Part shown: in pieces, positions 48,147-61,418 of the stretch | Layout: the number at the start of each line of letters is the position of its first letter | How positions within the stretch are numbered: position 1 is the first letter of the stretch | Origin: Colletes latitarsis | Lineage: Eukaryota > Arthropoda > Insecta > Hymenoptera > Colletidae | DNA: 64,000 nt | Assembly (NCBI RefSeq): GCF_051014445.1 | Contig: NC_135144.1 | Coordinates: 1,488,001 to 1,552,000, forward strand | Direction of reading: 5' to 3' | The notes under the pieces: model-generated | The model's input: the letters and a program-made list of their open reading frames with translations, nothing else | Databases searched by the model: none | What the model was told of the DNA's origin: nothing | Made by a program: the position numbers and the translations under genes

Positions 48147-49330
48147 CAGGGTGTTCGACCACCCCTGGGAAAAATTTTAATGGGAGATTCTAGAGGCCAA
48201 AATAAGACGAAAATCAAGAATATCAATTTGTTGATGGAGGCTTCGTTAAAAAGTTAAATTAAATTAAATTAAATTAAAAAGTTTCAAATCGTTTTGGAAA
48301 AATTATTTTCGGTTACGGGGGTCAATTACAATCATTTTTTATGAATACACATATCCCCGACAATCCTACCCTCCTTCGAGAAAAAAATTCGGGTAGGTGG
48401 TGAAATTTCTCGGCGAAAAAAAAAATTTTTGAAATCGTTCTAAAAAAATTATTTCCGATTGCAAGGGTCGATTATAATCATTTTTTATGAATAGATATAC
48501 CCCGGAAATCCTACCCAGTTTGGAGAAAAAAATTCGAGAAGGTGTGAAATTTTTCAACAAAATTAAAAAATTTTAAATCGTTCTAAAAAAATTATTTCTG
48601 ATTGCAGGGACCAATTATAATAATTTTTGGTCGATAGACATACCCTCGAAATCGTAACCATTTTCGAGAAAAAAATTCCTTACCGAAAATATAATTTCAG
48701 ACGAAAAATGCTTCCCGTAAATTTTATGTTTGAATCTTTAAAACACCATAACTTCTGAACGGATTGGACGATTTTAATGTTAAAAAAGCCAAACGCCGCG
48801 TATTTTAGTGTAGAATATGTAACAATTATAAAAATATTGGAAAGGTTGTTCCTTGGCCCCGTAATGTTAGAAAACCCCCATAAAAATGGTCCAATTTTCA
48901 ACTTATATAGCCATAACTCCTATAATAGTGAATATATTTCAATGAAACTTTTTTCTCAAGTAGAGCCCATAGGTACCTACAAAAAAGTATTAAACAACTT
49001 TTCTGTAGGACGTCAAGCGAAATTATTAAAAATCAAAAACGAATTTTTAAGAAAAATCAACAGGGGATAGGTAGGTAGGTAGGTAGGTAGGTAGGTAGGT
49101 GCCTAAATTTTTCGGCGAAATTGAAAAGTTTCAAATCGTTCTGGAAAAATTATTTTCGGTTGCGGAGGTAAATTATAATCATTTTCGGTGAATAGACATA
49201 CTCCCGAAATCTTACCCACTTTCGAGAAAAAATTCAGTATTGGCGGAACTTTAAACGTTAATAACTTTTTAACGAAGCCACCATCAACAAATTGGTATTC
49301 TTGATTTTCGTCTTATTTTGGCCTCTAGAA
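48147..49330. mobile_element. Inverted-repeat element (U4)
   Basis: Same element. The left arm reads GGCCAAAATAAG, so one of the three arm mismatches seen in U1 is absent, and AAAAGTTTCAAATC replaces AAAAATTTCAAATC. Confidence 0.65.
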
Positions 49331-49646
49331 TGTATGTATGTATAACAGAAAACAAAAAAACACAAAAAATATTATTTTAATTTAACGCAACCTTAATTTA
49401 ATAAATTATAATTTCTAATAATATATTTTTTCATGTAAAGCCACTATATTTCTTTCATTATTCTTTCGCGTCATTACTTTAAGGTAATTTAGGTTTTAAA
49501 TATGTTAAGCAAAAATCATGTTATCCAGTGCTGTACAAAGGTTTTCGCAATTTTCTTATCGTGTTAGAGCGAAAGCGTGTTATAGGGGATATGATGCCGT
49601 GTTGCAGGGGACAAGCATCCCTGTATAGGGAAATTCTCTTTTACAA

Positions 49647-49892
49647 ATGTCGACGGAATCCCGACGTAACACCTGTATTCACGAGTTGTTATTAATGAAG
49701 TTGAAGGTAGACGATCATCCAAGATTCACACGTAACCAGTCTTCCGAATTCAAGGACACTTCAATTTGGCGACAAGCATGGGATGCTGCTCACGAAATAC
49801 ACGAAACTTTCGTCGTGAGAGTAGCAGGTGAAATTTACTTACATAACCTAAATCGAGCACGTACTCTACCTCACTTACGGGCACGAACGTAA
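49647..49892 (+). CDS. 81-codon open frame (U4), doubtful
   Basis: Identical to the frame at 27257. Confidence 0.22.
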   Translation: MSTESRRNTCIHELLLMKLKVDDHPRFTRNQSSEFKDTSIWRQAWDAAHEIHETFVVRVAGEIYLHNLNRARTLPHLRART

Positions 49893-51944
49893 GGCGATTT
49901 ATACAGTCGATATCGCCGATTTTTACAAAAGGTAAGTTTTAACATTTAAGTAAACAAAGCCTCTGTAAGTTTTATTTTCCATACTTCAAAAGTAAAAATA
50001 AATACATGAAAAAAGAAAAAAACGTTCTTGACAAGTCCTATAAAATACTTGAGTTCAGTTTGTTCATAATTCATCGGTAAAGGAATCTAACTCTATGTTA
50101 TCCGATACACAAGATATAAAGTCAGTTTCTCCTTTCATTATTAGATGCGTTGACTTTAATTTTATAAATTATGATGATAAGTATGATGATTTTACAGAAA
50201 GAGTTTATTTTTAATATTAAAGATTTCCTATATAAAGACAAGAAGGATATTTTTACCAATATCTATCTATCTATCTTAATATTCTTCCCACTTGGCCCAC
50301 TTACTTTAACGAGTCTGAGTAAATCATCAGTACTATCTCTATTTTTATTAATAAAAATAATAGTTGGATAACATAGAACTTAATATTATTAGTCACACCA
50401 CTAGTAAAATGAATCTGCGATTCCATATCCAAAGATATAGTATAAGCTAGAAAATTCAGATTATTCAAGTTACTTCTATCACTGGTCAAATTTTTTATGA
50501 AATTCTATGCTAATTCATGCTCTTTAAAATATAATTATAATCTACTGGGACTTTTAGTTAACTTATGTTTTAATAAATCAATAATCAAAGTATCTATAAT
50601 TAATATTAAAATCAAATAAGAGTAGTCGAAATAGTATTAATATTATCTTTTGTTAATACTATCAGTCTCTGATATTTAAATTTTATTAAATATTTTAAAT
50701 CTGTTATCACCTTGTTCAAATAATTTATTACTAGCTTTGATAATATATTTTGGGATGGATGTTTTAAGAATGGAATAAAAGGAATTCAGTTGTGAATTTT
50801 TATGAGGAATAAAGGGATATTATTATACTATCAACATGTATATCGTTCTTTAACTTGCCCATTTAGATATTTATATACTTGTATAAATATAAACCCACAC
50901 TAAAATCATGTAAATATCTAAATCATTTTTAAATCTATGATTTGGAAAATTTTAGGGACTTGGAACTTAATTCATCTTTTATCTTACAGTTTTATCACAC
51001 TTTAGAAGATAAAAATCATAATTAAACTTACATATACATAAATAATAATTTAATTTATTTTGCATAAAAACAGTCCTCTTCGTGCCTTTATATTTTCATT
51101 TTCTATGACCAAAAATTCGAAATTCGTTTCATTTTTACAAAAAAAGTGATTGGGATGTCCCAATCGGTAAGTATCATTTGTCGATTATCTTAAATATCTT
51201 ATTATATTTTTTATATACTAAATTTTCAAACCTCTTTACCTTGATATCTTCTTTTTCATGTAATTTGAATACTTTTCTAAAGTAATCTTTTGTAAAATGT
51301 TCTGTTAATCTAAATTATCTAATAAATCTATATCAGAATTAGTTAATTCTGTTATAAGATAAGTGAAATCAATGAAGACGAAGTTGCCAATATCAATTAA
51401 GTCAACTACTTTTGGTAATACATTTGGTTAAACATTCTTTCTTATTTTTTATCTCTGAATTTCGAGATTACACAGATTAAAAAAATTTGTCTCTCTTTAT
51501 TATTGTATCTATTTTTTCAGAGGGTAAATAGGTTCGTCATCCCTTTCTTCATTTGGCTTATCTTCATTTTCTTTCTTTCTTTCTTTCTTTATTTGAAATT
51601 TGAAAAGTCTATTATTAACTTTTATTAACTTAACCCAGACCTAACCAGACCACAATTCATCTTTCATATATTACTTCTAAATTCTTTCTTATTAATACTT
51701 TTCTGTATTAAAAAGTAAGTAGTCTTTCATGTGATGCTTATTCAACATTCTTACTACAGCTTGGTGTTGTTGTTGTTAATTGTTGTTTCTTTTTTTTACC
51801 AAGAATAAAGTTATTTAAGAAGTTTATGCAGAAAATTTCACGTGAAAAATTTATTTTCTTAGAAAAGTACAACGTAGAACTATGATATGATATATGTTGT
51901 TTGTTTATAAAATCATCAATAACTACGTATAAATATGGAATTAT

Positions 51945-52198
51945 ATGGATTATATGGAAATATGGAATTATTCTATATTCTAACATTTAAACGACATTAT
52001 ACATACAATAATTGTATTAACCATATATCCAAGCTAACCAGTTTAGCCAGCATATGGACTTCTTTAACAGTTCTCCGTATTCCTTCAAATAGCATGTCAT
52101 TAGTGTTGTACGCACTGCATCTCATATTATACGCAATTAATGTGACTTTTATACATATTATGCAACTGTATTATATCAACAAAGGGTGTACAAACCCG

Positions 52199-52229
<31 letters not shown>

Positions 52230-52585
52230 AGAAGTATTAAAAAAAGGGTAACGTGGAACTTGAAATGATTTTTTAGTTATTTTCTTTGGATATTAAAGTA
52301 GATTTCATTGGATGTAAGAGTAGATGTAATTGGACAGTTAAGTATTTTTTATTATACTGTTAAAGCAATGTGTTTTAAGGGGAGGAGGTTTAAACACCTC
52401 GCCTAACCTAACCTCGTCCGGATCTCGAGGGAAGGAACGCTGGGCAAATGGAAAATAATCGGTGCAAGTTGAATTTATTTTCGCTTAGTCGCCTTATACG
52501 ATTAAGCCGTTTATTTCTTAAATTTTACTCTTAATTACAATAGATAGAAGAAAATAATTTTCTAATTTGTTGATGGAGACTTCGT
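51945..52585. repeat. Long-form-only segment (U5)
   Basis: Same segment as at 29555, with TCGCCTTATACG near 52489. Confidence 0.75.
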
Positions 52586-52591
52586 TAAAAA

Positions 52592-53178
52592 GTAATTATT
52601 AACGTTTAAAGTTCCGTCGGTAAAATGCGCAAGATTTCGGGGGTATGTCTATTCCACTAAAAATGATTGTAATTGACCCCCGCAACCGCAAATAATTTTT
52701 CCAAAACGATTTGAATTGAATTTTTTTTTCCGTCGAACAACCGTTTTCACACCTTCTCGAATTTTTTTCTAGAAAGTGGGTAGGATTTCTGTGGTATGTC
52801 TATTCACCAAAAATGATTCTAATTGACCCCCACAGCTAACAATATTTTTTTCAGAACGATTTGAAATATTTTAATTTCGTCGAAAAATTTCACACCTTCT
52901 CGAATTTTTTTCTAGAAAGTGGGTAGGATTTCGAGGGTATGTGTCATTACACAATGACCAAAAATGATTGTAATTGACCCCCGCAACCGAAAATAATTTT
53001 TCCAAAACGATTTGAATTGAATTTTTTTTTCTCTGTCACCTAATTAGATTTTCGGTAAGGAATTTTTTTCTCGAAAATGCGTAGGATCTCGGGGGTATGT
53101 GTAATGACCAAAAATTATTGTAATTTACCCTCACAACCGAAAATAATTTTTTTAGAACGATTTGAAAAATTTTTTACC
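52592..53178 (+). repeat. 147-bp module cluster, U5
   Basis: Same four modules with the 7-bp AGATTTT. Confidence 0.85.
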
Positions 53179-53644
53179 TCTTGTTTTATAGTTGTTCCTT
53201 CCGATCCATAGGCATAATTTATGAAAAATCTTTTAAATGTTTCATATAAATCTTGGCAAGAATTAAATTTTCTGTAAAAAAAAATTAAATAAATTTGTTC
53301 TCTGCCTTCTCTAGAAAAGAAAAAATTAAATGAGATGAAATCTTATACATTACATGCTTACTTAAATCGCATTGAAAACGAATACCACAAATGTTTCAGA
53401 ATAATCTGCAAAATGGTCTCACTCGCAAAGGGTTAATTGAGAAATAAATGTTTGGTAATTGAAAACAGGTAAGCAGGTTATTAACCAGCTGTTTTTTTCG
53501 CTAAGACAAATTGAAAACTCGGTTCTAACAAGGAAAAGTTGGAATGGTACCCGGTTTTGGGTTAGGTTTTACTTTAAGATATGTATTATTAAAGTTATTA
53601 CAGGTACTATTTTCAGAAATAGAACTATATTCTATTCACCACTA

Positions 53645-53741
53645 ATCAGCGTGGCCGTGAGTGATAAGGTGTTTGCCTGCAAGTTCGAGCTTCTTCTTTT
53701 GCTCTGCAGATTCGAACCCTGGTAGAACAAATCTTTTTTTT
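53645..53741 (+). pseudogene. tRNA-like sequence (U5)
   Basis: Identical copy of the sequence at 23578, with A and B boxes and T8 intact. Confidence 0.5.
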
Positions 53742-55616
53742 ATTTTTTCAATCATATTTTCGTACAATCGTACATAACATGTGACATTATATTTTTGTAT
53801 GCCCTTCGAATATTTCTTTTTTTTAAAGTTGAATTTAACCAAAATTACATTTATAACATAATATGTTATTTTCAATGTACGAAGTACATGAATCTGGATG
53901 GTACTTTTCGTAAAAACAGTCAAAACATAAAAATTTCAAGCACCACGTGCATCTAACGAAAGTTCTGTTTTCACAGAAATTACAAAATTTTCTATTTAAT
54001 GATGATGATGGAATGGAATGACCGCTTCATTTACATTGATAAAATGTGAACCTTTTTTTGGATAGTCGTACCTCGTACTTTTTACCTTATACTTGAGGTA
54101 AAAAGGGGTATAACCGGGTAAAACAGTTTTATGACATTACCTGCCAACTCATGTTACTGTTCTGATGAAAATGAAACGCTATGTTTTGTATTCGACTATG
54201 TCCTTTTAAAATTTTTAATCCAACCCATACTTTGTATTAAACTGGTAAACGGGATCACTTTTCTTTTGTGGTTTAAACGGTTTGATGGTGCACGTTATTA
54301 ATTCTGATGGATCGATACAATTATTTTTTTATGCAAAGTTAAGCCAAATCAAACATATAATACTATACGGTTTATACGGTTTTATTATACGGTTATCTAA
54401 AAACATATCGAGGAAAATCATTATTAATTAATTTCTGCAACTATTAATTCTACTACTAAGTTTTGTTTATGTTATAAAAATAAAAACTCTCCTTATTGAA
54501 AAATCCCACAGCGTGCACGATACTGGCAAAGAGTGGATTCTCATTTTAATTTATTAATTTTCAATCTTAAACTATTGATTTTGAAAAATCGTATTAATAA
54601 TATACATATGTTACGCTCACATATAAGAATAATAATAAGAAAAAAATTTCTTTTTTTTTCAATAATTAAAATATGATCAGGGGGTTTTAAAACCCATTTA
54701 TTTTCGTAAAATAAATTTTACAAAATTTCTTTTTCAAACTACTTACGTACTTTGCTTATGTGCGCCTACATCGTCATGTGCGTCGGAAAGTAAAAATGCC
54801 TGGGCAGTCAGTCGAGAATCTCGACTCGAGATTCCAAATCGTATGCCGTTGACGGGAGGTCGGATTTCAGTTGTTAAGAGCGAGAAGGCAAATGTGAGCC
54901 TTTCTCTCTCGACTCTCACGAGGCGGTCCGAAATTACTTCGGGCAGCGTCAGTTTGCCTTTGTCGACTTTCCGAAACATTACGAGCTCACGTACGCGTGA
55001 GAGAGCACACTATGCCTTCGGTGCACTTCTGGCACCTCTGATTTCAGACACTTCCTCTAAACCAATCAAAAAACTTTTCGAACAAAAGTTACACAGAAAT
55101 GACAACACTTGACAAGAAATTAGCAAAACAGTTTTTATTCAACAAAAAATCAAGGTCGTTTCAATTTTTTTTTAACAAAAATATATAATTTTTGTCTATC
55201 GATTTGTTTGTTGTATCTTTGTATTCTCTTTAAAAAAAAAGTGTAAGAGGTCTTGGGTCGAAAATTGACTGGAATTCTTTAGAAGCTATGATTTTTGTTC
55301 CGAATTCCCATTCACGCGACACACTGTCTCCGCTCCGCCGCCCCCGGAGGAGGATTAAACTTCATTAAATAAACGAAATACAGTTTGAAACCCTCCTATA
55401 ACACGGTAGATCGGTTCCTATAAAATGCCGTGTTGTCTGAAACCGTGTTATATGAGACCTAACCCAGAGCCAGTTCACTCGAAAAGGGAGGGGAGTTTAT
55501 GGTCCGAAAACTTATTAAAAACGAATATTTTTTTTTAATTCAATGACAGAATTTACCACACAGTATTTGTTTAAATAAGTAATATATTTAACATAACAGG
55601 AAATAATTAAATAAAT

Positions 55617-55736
55617 ATGAATGAGCGCAAGCAGGCTGTTGCAGCTCGTAATGCAAATCAAAACGTAACATACGAGAAACGTCGCGAGAAGGCGTCCCCA
55701 AGACGAAAGAAACAAAACCGTCAACGATGTGAATGA
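55617..55736 (+). CDS. Basic 39-codon open frame (U5), doubtful
   Basis: Shares the codon 19 His to Tyr change with U4 but keeps Cys at codon 38. Confidence 0.15.
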   Translation: MNERKQAVAARNANQNVTYEKRREKASPRRKKQNRQRCE

Positions 55737-55823
55737 CGCGCATCTCAACGACCTATTTTATATCAAACACATATAGATCGCTTTCTCACATTCTACATAA
55801 GCAATTTAATTTTTCTATGTATA

Positions 55824-57007
55824 CAGGGTGTTCGACCACCCCTGGGAAAAATTTTAATGGGAGATTCTAGAGGCCAAAATAAGACGAAAATCAAGAATAT
55901 CAATTTGTTGATGGAGGCTTCGTTAAAAAGTTAAATTAAATTAAATTAAATTAAAAAGTTTCAAATCGTTTTGGAAAAATTATTTTCGGTTACGGGGGTC
56001 AATTACAATCATTTTTTATGAATACACATATCCCCGACAATCCTACCCTCCTTCGAGAAAAAAATTCGGGTAGGTGGTGAAATTTCTCGGCGAAAAAAAA
56101 AATTTTTGAAATCGTTCTAAAAAAATTATTTCCGATTGCAAGGGTCGATTATAATCATTTTTTATGAATAGATATACCCCGGAAATCCTACCCAGTTTGG
56201 AGAAAAAAATTCGAGAAGGTGTGAAATTTTTCAACAAAATTAAAAAATTTTAAATCGTTCTAAAAAAATTATTTCTGATTGCAGGGACCAATTATAATAA
56301 TTTTTGGTCGATAGACATACCCTCGAAATCGTAACCATTTTCGAGAAAAAAATTCCTTACCGAAAATATAATTTCAGACGAAAAATGCTTCCCGTAAATT
56401 TTATGTTTGAATCTTTAAAACACCATAACTTCTGAACGGATTGGACGATTTTAATGTTAAAAAAGCCAAACGCCGCGTATTTTAGTGTAGAATATGTAAC
56501 AATTATAAAAATATTGGAAAGGTTGTTCCTTGGCCCCGTAATGTTAGAAAACCCCCATAAAAATGGTCCAATTTTCAACTTATATAGCCATAACTCCTAT
56601 AATAGTGAATATATTTCAATGAAACTTTTTTCTCAAGTAGAGCCCATAGGTACCTACAAAAAAGTATTAAACAACTTTTCTGTAGGACGTCAAGCGAAAT
56701 TATTAAAAATCAAAAACGAATTTTTAAGAAAAATCAACAGGGGATAGGTAGGTAGGTAGGTAGGTAGGTAGGTAGGTGCCTAAATTTTTCGGCGAAATTG
56801 AAAAGTTTCAAATCGTTCTGGAAAAATTATTTTCGGTTGCGGAGGTAAATTATAATCATTTTCGGTGAATAGACATACTCCCGAAATCTTACCCACTTTC
56901 GAGAAAAAATTCAGTATTGGCGGAACTTTAAACGTTAATAACTTTTTAACGAAGCCACCATCAACAAATTGGTATTCTTGATTTTCGTCTTATTTTGGCC
57001 TCTAGAA
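55824..57007. mobile_element. Inverted-repeat element (U5)
   Basis: Same element with the U4-type left arm. Confidence 0.65.
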
Positions 57008-57323
57008 TGTATGTATGTATAACAGAAAACAAAAAAACACAAAAAATATTATTTTAATTTAACGCAACCTTAATTTAATAAATTATAATTTCTAATAATA
57101 TATTTTTTCATGTAAAGCCACTATATTTCTTTCATTATTCTTTCGCGTCATTACTTTAAGGTAATTTAGGTTTTAAATATGTTAAGCAAAAATCATGTTA
57201 TCCAGTGCTGTACAAAGGTTTTCGCAATTTTCTTATCGTGTTAGAGCGAAAGCGTGTTATAGGGGATATGATGCCGTGTTGCAGGGGACAAGCATCCCTG
57301 TATAGGGAAATTCTCTTTTACAA

Positions 57324-57569
57324 ATGTCGACGGAATCCCGACGTAACACCTGTATTCACGAGTTGTTATTAATGAAGTTGAAGGTAGACGATCATCCAAG
57401 ATTCACACGTAACCAGTCTTCCGAATTCAAGGACACTTCAATTTGGCGACAAGCATGGGATGCTGCTCACGAAATACACGAAACTTTCGTCGTGAGAGTA
57501 GCAGGTGAAATTTACTTACATAACCTAAATCGAGCACGTACTCTACCTCACTTACGGGCACGAACGTAA
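57324..57569 (+). CDS. 81-codon open frame (U5), doubtful
   Basis: Identical to the frame at 27257. Confidence 0.22.
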   Translation: MSTESRRNTCIHELLLMKLKVDDHPRFTRNQSSEFKDTSIWRQAWDAAHEIHETFVVRVAGEIYLHNLNRARTLPHLRART

Positions 57570-59621
57570 GGCGATTTATACAGTCGATATCGCCGATTTT
57601 TACAAAAGGTAAGTTTTAACATTTAAGTAAACAAAGCCTCTGTAAGTTTTATTTTCCATACTTCAAAAGTAAAAATAAATACATGAAAAAAGAAAAAAAC
57701 GTTCTTGACAAGTCCTATAAAATACTTGAGTTCAGTTTGTTCATAATTCATCGGTAAAGGAATCTAACTCTATGTTATCCGATACACAAGATATAAAGTC
57801 AGTTTCTCCTTTCATTATTAGATGCGTTGACTTTAATTTTATAAATTATGATGATAAGTATGATGATTTTACAGAAAGAGTTTATTTTTAATATTAAAGA
57901 TTTCCTATATAAAGACAAGAAGGATATTTTTACCAATATCTATCTATCTATCTTAATATTCTTCCCACTTGGCCCACTTACTTTAACGAGTCTGAGTAAA
58001 TCATCAGTACTATCTCTATTTTTATTAATAAAAATAATAGTTGGATAACATAGAACTTAATATTATTAGTCACACCACTAGTAAAATGAATCTGCGATTC
58101 CATATCCAAAGATATAGTATAAGCTAGAAAATTCAGATTATTCAAGTTACTTCTATCACTGGTCAAATTTTTTATGAAATTCTATGCTAATTCATGCTCT
58201 TTAAAATATAATTATAATCTACTGGGACTTTTAGTTAACTTATGTTTTAATAAATCAATAATCAAAGTATCTATAATTAATATTAAAATCAAATAAGAGT
58301 AGTCGAAATAGTATTAATATTATCTTTTGTTAATACTATCAGTCTCTGATATTTAAATTTTATTAAATATTTTAAATCTGTTATCACCTTGTTCAAATAA
58401 TTTATTACTAGCTTTGATAATATATTTTGGGATGGATGTTTTAAGAATGGAATAAAAGGAATTCAGTTGTGAATTTTTATGAGGAATAAAGGGATATTAT
58501 TATACTATCAACATGTATATCGTTCTTTAACTTGCCCATTTAGATATTTATATACTTGTATAAATATAAACCCACACTAAAATCATGTAAATATCTAAAT
58601 CATTTTTAAATCTATGATTTGGAAAATTTTAGGGACTTGGAACTTAATTCATCTTTTATCTTACAGTTTTATCACACTTTAGAAGATAAAAATCATAATT
58701 AAACTTACATATACATAAATAATAATTTAATTTATTTTGCATAAAAACAGTCCTCTTCGTGCCTTTATATTTTCATTTTCTATGACCAAAAATTCGAAAT
58801 TCGTTTCATTTTTACAAAAAAAGTGATTGGGATGTCCCAATCGGTAAGTATCATTTGTCGATTATCTTAAATATCTTATTATATTTTTTATATACTAAAT
58901 TTTCAAACCTCTTTACCTTGATATCTTCTTTTTCATGTAATTTGAATACTTTTCTAAAGTAATCTTTTGTAAAATGTTCTGTTAATCTAAATTATCTAAT
59001 AAATCTATATCAGAATTAGTTAATTCTGTTATAAGATAAGTGAAATCAATGAAGACGAAGTTGCCAATATCAATTAAGTCAACTACTTTTGGTAATACAT
59101 TTGGTTAAACATTCTTTCTTATTTTTTATCTCTGAATTTCGAGATTACACAGATTAAAAAAATTTGTCTCTCTTTATTATTGTATCTATTTTTTCAGAGG
59201 GTAAATAGGTTCGTCATCCCTTTCTTCATTTGGCTTATCTTCATTTTCTTTCTTTCTTTCTTTCTTTATTTGAAATTTGAAAAGTCTATTATTAACTTTT
59301 ATTAACTTAACCCAGACCTAACCAGACCACAATTCATCTTTCATATATTACTTCTAAATTCTTTCTTATTAATACTTTTCTGTATTAAAAAGTAAGTAGT
59401 CTTTCATGTGATGCTTATTCAACATTCTTACTACAGCTTGGTGTTGTTGTTGTTAATTGTTGTTTCTTTTTTTTACCAAGAATAAAGTTATTTAAGAAGT
59501 TTATGCAGAAAATTTCACGTGAAAAATTTATTTTCTTAGAAAAGTACAACGTAGAACTATGATATGATATATGTTGTTTGTTTATAAAATCATCAATAAC
59601 TACGTATAAATATGGAATTAT

Positions 59622-59875
59622 ATGGATTATATGGAAATATGGAATTATTCTATATTCTAACATTTAAACGACATTATACATACAATAATTGTATTAACCA
59701 TATATCCAAGCTAACCAGTTTAGCCAGCATATGGACTTCTTTAACAGTTCTCCGTATTCCTTCAAATAGCATGTCATTAGTGTTGTACGCACTGCATCTC
59801 ATATTATACGCAATTAATGTGACTTTTATACATATTATGCAACTGTATTATATCAACAAAGGGTGTACAAACCCG

Positions 59876-59906
<31 letters not shown>

Positions 59907-60262
59907 AGAAGTATTAAAAAAAGGGTAACGTGGAACTTGAAATGATTTTTTAGTTATTTTCTTTGGATATTAAAGTAGATTTCATTGGATGTAAGAGTAG
60001 ATGTAATTGGACAGTTAAGTATTTTTTATTATACTGTTAAAGCAATGTGTTTTAAGGGGAGGAGGTTTAAACACCTCGCCTAACCTAACCTCGTCCGGAT
60101 CTCGAGGGAAGGAACGCTGGGCAAATGGAAAATAATCGGTGCAAGTTGAATTTATTTTCGCTTAGTCGCCTTATACGATTAAGCCGTTTATTTCTTAAAT
60201 TTTACTCTTAATTACAATAGATAGAAGAAAATAATTTTCTAATTTGTTGATGGAGACTTCGT
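59622..60262. repeat. Long-form-only segment (U6)
   Basis: Same segment as at 29555, with TCGCCTTATACG near 60166. Confidence 0.75.
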
Positions 60263-60268
60263 TAAAAA

Positions 60269-60855
60269 GTAATTATTAACGTTTAAAGTTCCGTCGGTAA
60301 AATGCGCAAGATTTCGGGGGTATGTCTATTCCACTAAAAATGATTGTAATTGACCCCCGCAACCGCAAATAATTTTTCCAAAACGATTTGAATTGAATTT
60401 TTTTTTCCGTCGAACAACCGTTTTCACACCTTCTCGAATTTTTTTCTAGAAAGTGGGTAGGATTTCTGTGGTATGTCTATTCACCAAAAATGATTCTAAT
60501 TGACCCCCACAGCTAACAATATTTTTTTCAGAACGATTTGAAATATTTTAATTTCGTCGAAAAATTTCACACCTTCTCGAATTTTTTTCTAGAAAGTGGG
60601 TAGGATTTCGAGGGTATGTGTCATTACACAATGACCAAAAATGATTGTAATTGACCCCCGCAACCGAAAATAATTTTTCCAAAACGATTTGAATTGAATT
60701 TTTTTTTCTCTGTCACCTAATTAGATTTTCGGTAAGGAATTTTTTTCTCGAAAATGCGTAGGATCTCGGGGGTATGTGTAATGACCAAAAATTATTGTAA
60801 TTTACCCTCACAACCGAAAATAATTTTTTTAGAACGATTTGAAAAATTTTTTACC
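60269..60855 (+). repeat. 147-bp module cluster, U6
   Basis: Same four modules with the 7-bp AGATTTT. Confidence 0.85.
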
Positions 60856-61321
60856 TCTTGTTTTATAGTTGTTCCTTCCGATCCATAGGCATAATTTATG
60901 AAAAATCTTTTAAATGTTTCATATAAATCTTGGCAAGAATTAAATTTTCTGTAAAAAAAAATTAAATAAATTTGTTCTCTGCCTTCTCTAGAAAAGAAAA
61001 AATTAAATGAGATGAAATCTTATACATTACATGCTTACTTAAATCGCATTGAAAACGAATACCACAAATGTTTCAGAATAATCTGCAAAATGGTCTCACT
61101 CGCAAAGGGTTAATTGAGAAATAAATGTTTGGTAATTGAAAACAGGTAAGCAGGTTATTAACCAGCTGTTTTTTTCGCTAAGACAAATTGAAAACTCGGT
61201 TCTAACAAGGAAAAGTTGGAATGGTACCCGGTTTTGGGTTAGGTTTTACTTTAAGATATGTATTATTAAAGTTATTACAGGTACTATTTTCAGAAATAGA
61301 ACTATATTCTATTCACCACTA

Positions 61322-61418
61322 ATCAGCGTGGCCGTGAGTGATAAGGTGTTTGCCTGCAAGTTCGAGCTTCTTCTTTTGCTCTGCAGATTCGAACCCTGGT
61401 AGAACAAATCTTTTTTTT
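61322..61418 (+). pseudogene. tRNA-like sequence (U6)
   Basis: Identical copy of the sequence at 23578, with A and B boxes and T8 intact. Confidence 0.5.

Larger units (their letters stand above)
43812..51488 (+). repeat. Macrosatellite unit U4, long form, 7677 bp
   Basis: Private or shared variants are AAGGCAATG near 44685 (private), CTCGCATATAAG near 46939 (shared with U3), ACATACGAG near 47991, AGGCCAAAATAAG near 48194 and GTAAAGGAATC near 50078 (shared with U5), and GATATGAATG near 48049 (private). Confidence 0.95.
51489..59165 (+). repeat. Macrosatellite unit U5, long form, 7677 bp
   Basis: It has the same length as U4 and shares ACATACGAG (near 55668), AGGCCAAAATAAG (near 55871) and GTAAAGGAATC (near 57755) with it. 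It has CTCACATATAAG like U1, U2 and U6, so the variants are mosaic rather than tree-like. Confidence 0.95.
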
